Assembly: GCA_002790635.1 (NCBI GenBank)
Contig: PFVN01000071.1
Location: 1 to 5,725, forward strand
Direction: 5' to 3'
Origin: Candidatus Moranbacteria bacterium CG_4_9_14_3_um_filter_42_9
GTDB taxonomy: Bacteria > Patescibacteriota > Minisyncoccia > Moranbacterales > UBA2206
DNA: 5,725 nt
The position numbers and the translations under genes were made by a program. Of this stretch, positions 5,265 to 5,725 are shown one piece after another (the first letter of the stretch is position 1; each line of letters opens with the position of its first letter). The notes under the pieces are model-generated. The model was not told the DNA's origin and did not search any database. It saw only the letters and a list, made by a program, of their open reading frames with translations.

Positions 5265-5725
5265 ATGGGAACATTATTTAACTCTCAACACAGTAGAAGA
5301 GTATCGAACAACGACATCGATATTAAGGACATAAAGGAAATGGTAAAAAAACTTAACTTACCTACATATGGCGCCAGTACGGAACTTGTAAGTCTATTGA
5401 ATCGGGCCCAAGAAGGCGGCATAACGCGGGAAGAGGTTGTTAAGGCGCTGCAAAAAATGATATTGGACGGAAAGCTTACTGAAGATAAGGCCGAAGAAGT
5501 TGCCAGGATTTTTGGCGTCCCCGGCTTCATGGTTAAAAAATTAAAGGATATTTCCGAATCCCGCGAGTCCGGGGCATTCCATTCCCAGGCATCTTCGGGT
5601 GGCAGCCGATCCGCTGAGCCGGAAGAAAAAGAGCATAGTACGGATCATGCCGCATCTTCTTTCAATAGTTCAAAAACAAGCAGCGCGGGGTCTATGGCAA
5701 GTAAAAAAGATTTCGGCGTGAATAT
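5265..5725 (+). CDS. Unrecognised protein: small helical domain plus Ser-rich linker, 3'-truncated by window edge
   Basis: The ATG at 5265 is one base after the mnmA stop, and the frame stays open to the right edge, giving 153 visible residues. I do not recognise the family. Residues about 17-97 are predicted to be mostly helical and charged. Two short similar segments occur there: LLNRAQEGGITREEVVKAL (44-62) and LQKMILDGKLTEDKAEEVA (62-80). Both follow the pattern leucine helix, Gly-x-[Ile/Leu]-Thr, acidic helix, which resembles SHOCT-type mini-domains. From about residue 97 the protein turns into a low-complexity Ser/Gly/Glu linker, so a further domain probably lies beyond the window. No signal peptide or membrane segment is visible. 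The tight spacing indicates translation coupled to mnmA. There is no clear Shine-Dalgarno; the G-rich tract at 5242-5252 is too far upstream. A later ATG at 5340 would remove part of the helical domain and seems less likely. Confidence 0.65.
   Translation, partial: MGTLFNSQHSRRVSNNDIDIKDIKEMVKKLNLPTYGASTELVSLLNRAQEGGITREEVVKALQKMILDGKLTEDKAEEVARIFGVPGFMVKKLKDISESRESGAFHSQASSGGSRSAEPEEKEHSTDHAASSFNSSKTSSAGSMASKKDFGVN

Overview
The window looks like part of a chromosome from an uncultured Candidatus Patescibacteria (CPR) member, probably a Parcubacteria-like lineage. This is inferred from gene content, not from a marker gene. The clues are a HARE/winged-helix repeat protein, a membrane protein paired with a TraG/HerA-like ATPase that ends in a C-x2-C-x17-C-x2-C zinc ribbon, moderately AT-rich compact coding, and starts without clear Shine-Dalgarno sequences. 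Stops are TAG and TAA, and no TGA is needed as a sense codon, so nothing suggests the UGA=Gly code of Gracilibacteria/Absconditabacteria.

Layout: all five genes are on the + strand. (1) Bases 1-860 are the 3' part of a DNA-binding protein gene. Its frame is open to the left edge, and the visible product is four tandem winged-helix-like units. (2) Bases 861-973 are the only real intergenic gap. It holds a bidirectional terminator-like hairpin, a candidate promoter and a short perfect inverted repeat near the predicted transcript start. (3) Bases 974-2224 encode a membrane-anchored protein of unknown biochemical function. (4) Bases 2247-4157 encode a TraG/TraD/HerA-type P-loop ATPase with a Pro-Gln linker, a zinc ribbon and a basic tail. 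(5) Bases 4169-5263 encode MnmA, the tRNA U34 2-thiouridylase. (6) Bases 5265-5725 are the 5' part of an unrecognised gene with a small helical domain followed by a Ser-rich linker, cut by the right edge.

Genes 2 to 5 are separated by 22, 11 and 1 bases with no terminator, so they are probably one transcription unit starting from the gap at 861-973. The membrane protein and the ATPase look like two halves of one machine: an anchor/scaffold and a motor of the type IV coupling protein/HerA superfamily. They may move DNA or protein across the envelope. No VirB4, pilin, relaxase or mating-pair gene is visible, so conjugation cannot be claimed. MnmA is probably a housekeeping passenger in the operon.

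The most interesting points are the four-fold winged-helix repeat, the anchor/ATPase pair with its zinc-ribbon tail, and the three-cysteine active site of MnmA (Asp replaced by Cys). Several small regulatory signals, including a consensus-like promoter inside gene 1, are also worth a look. I saw no tRNA, rRNA, CRISPR array, insertion sequence or integrase.
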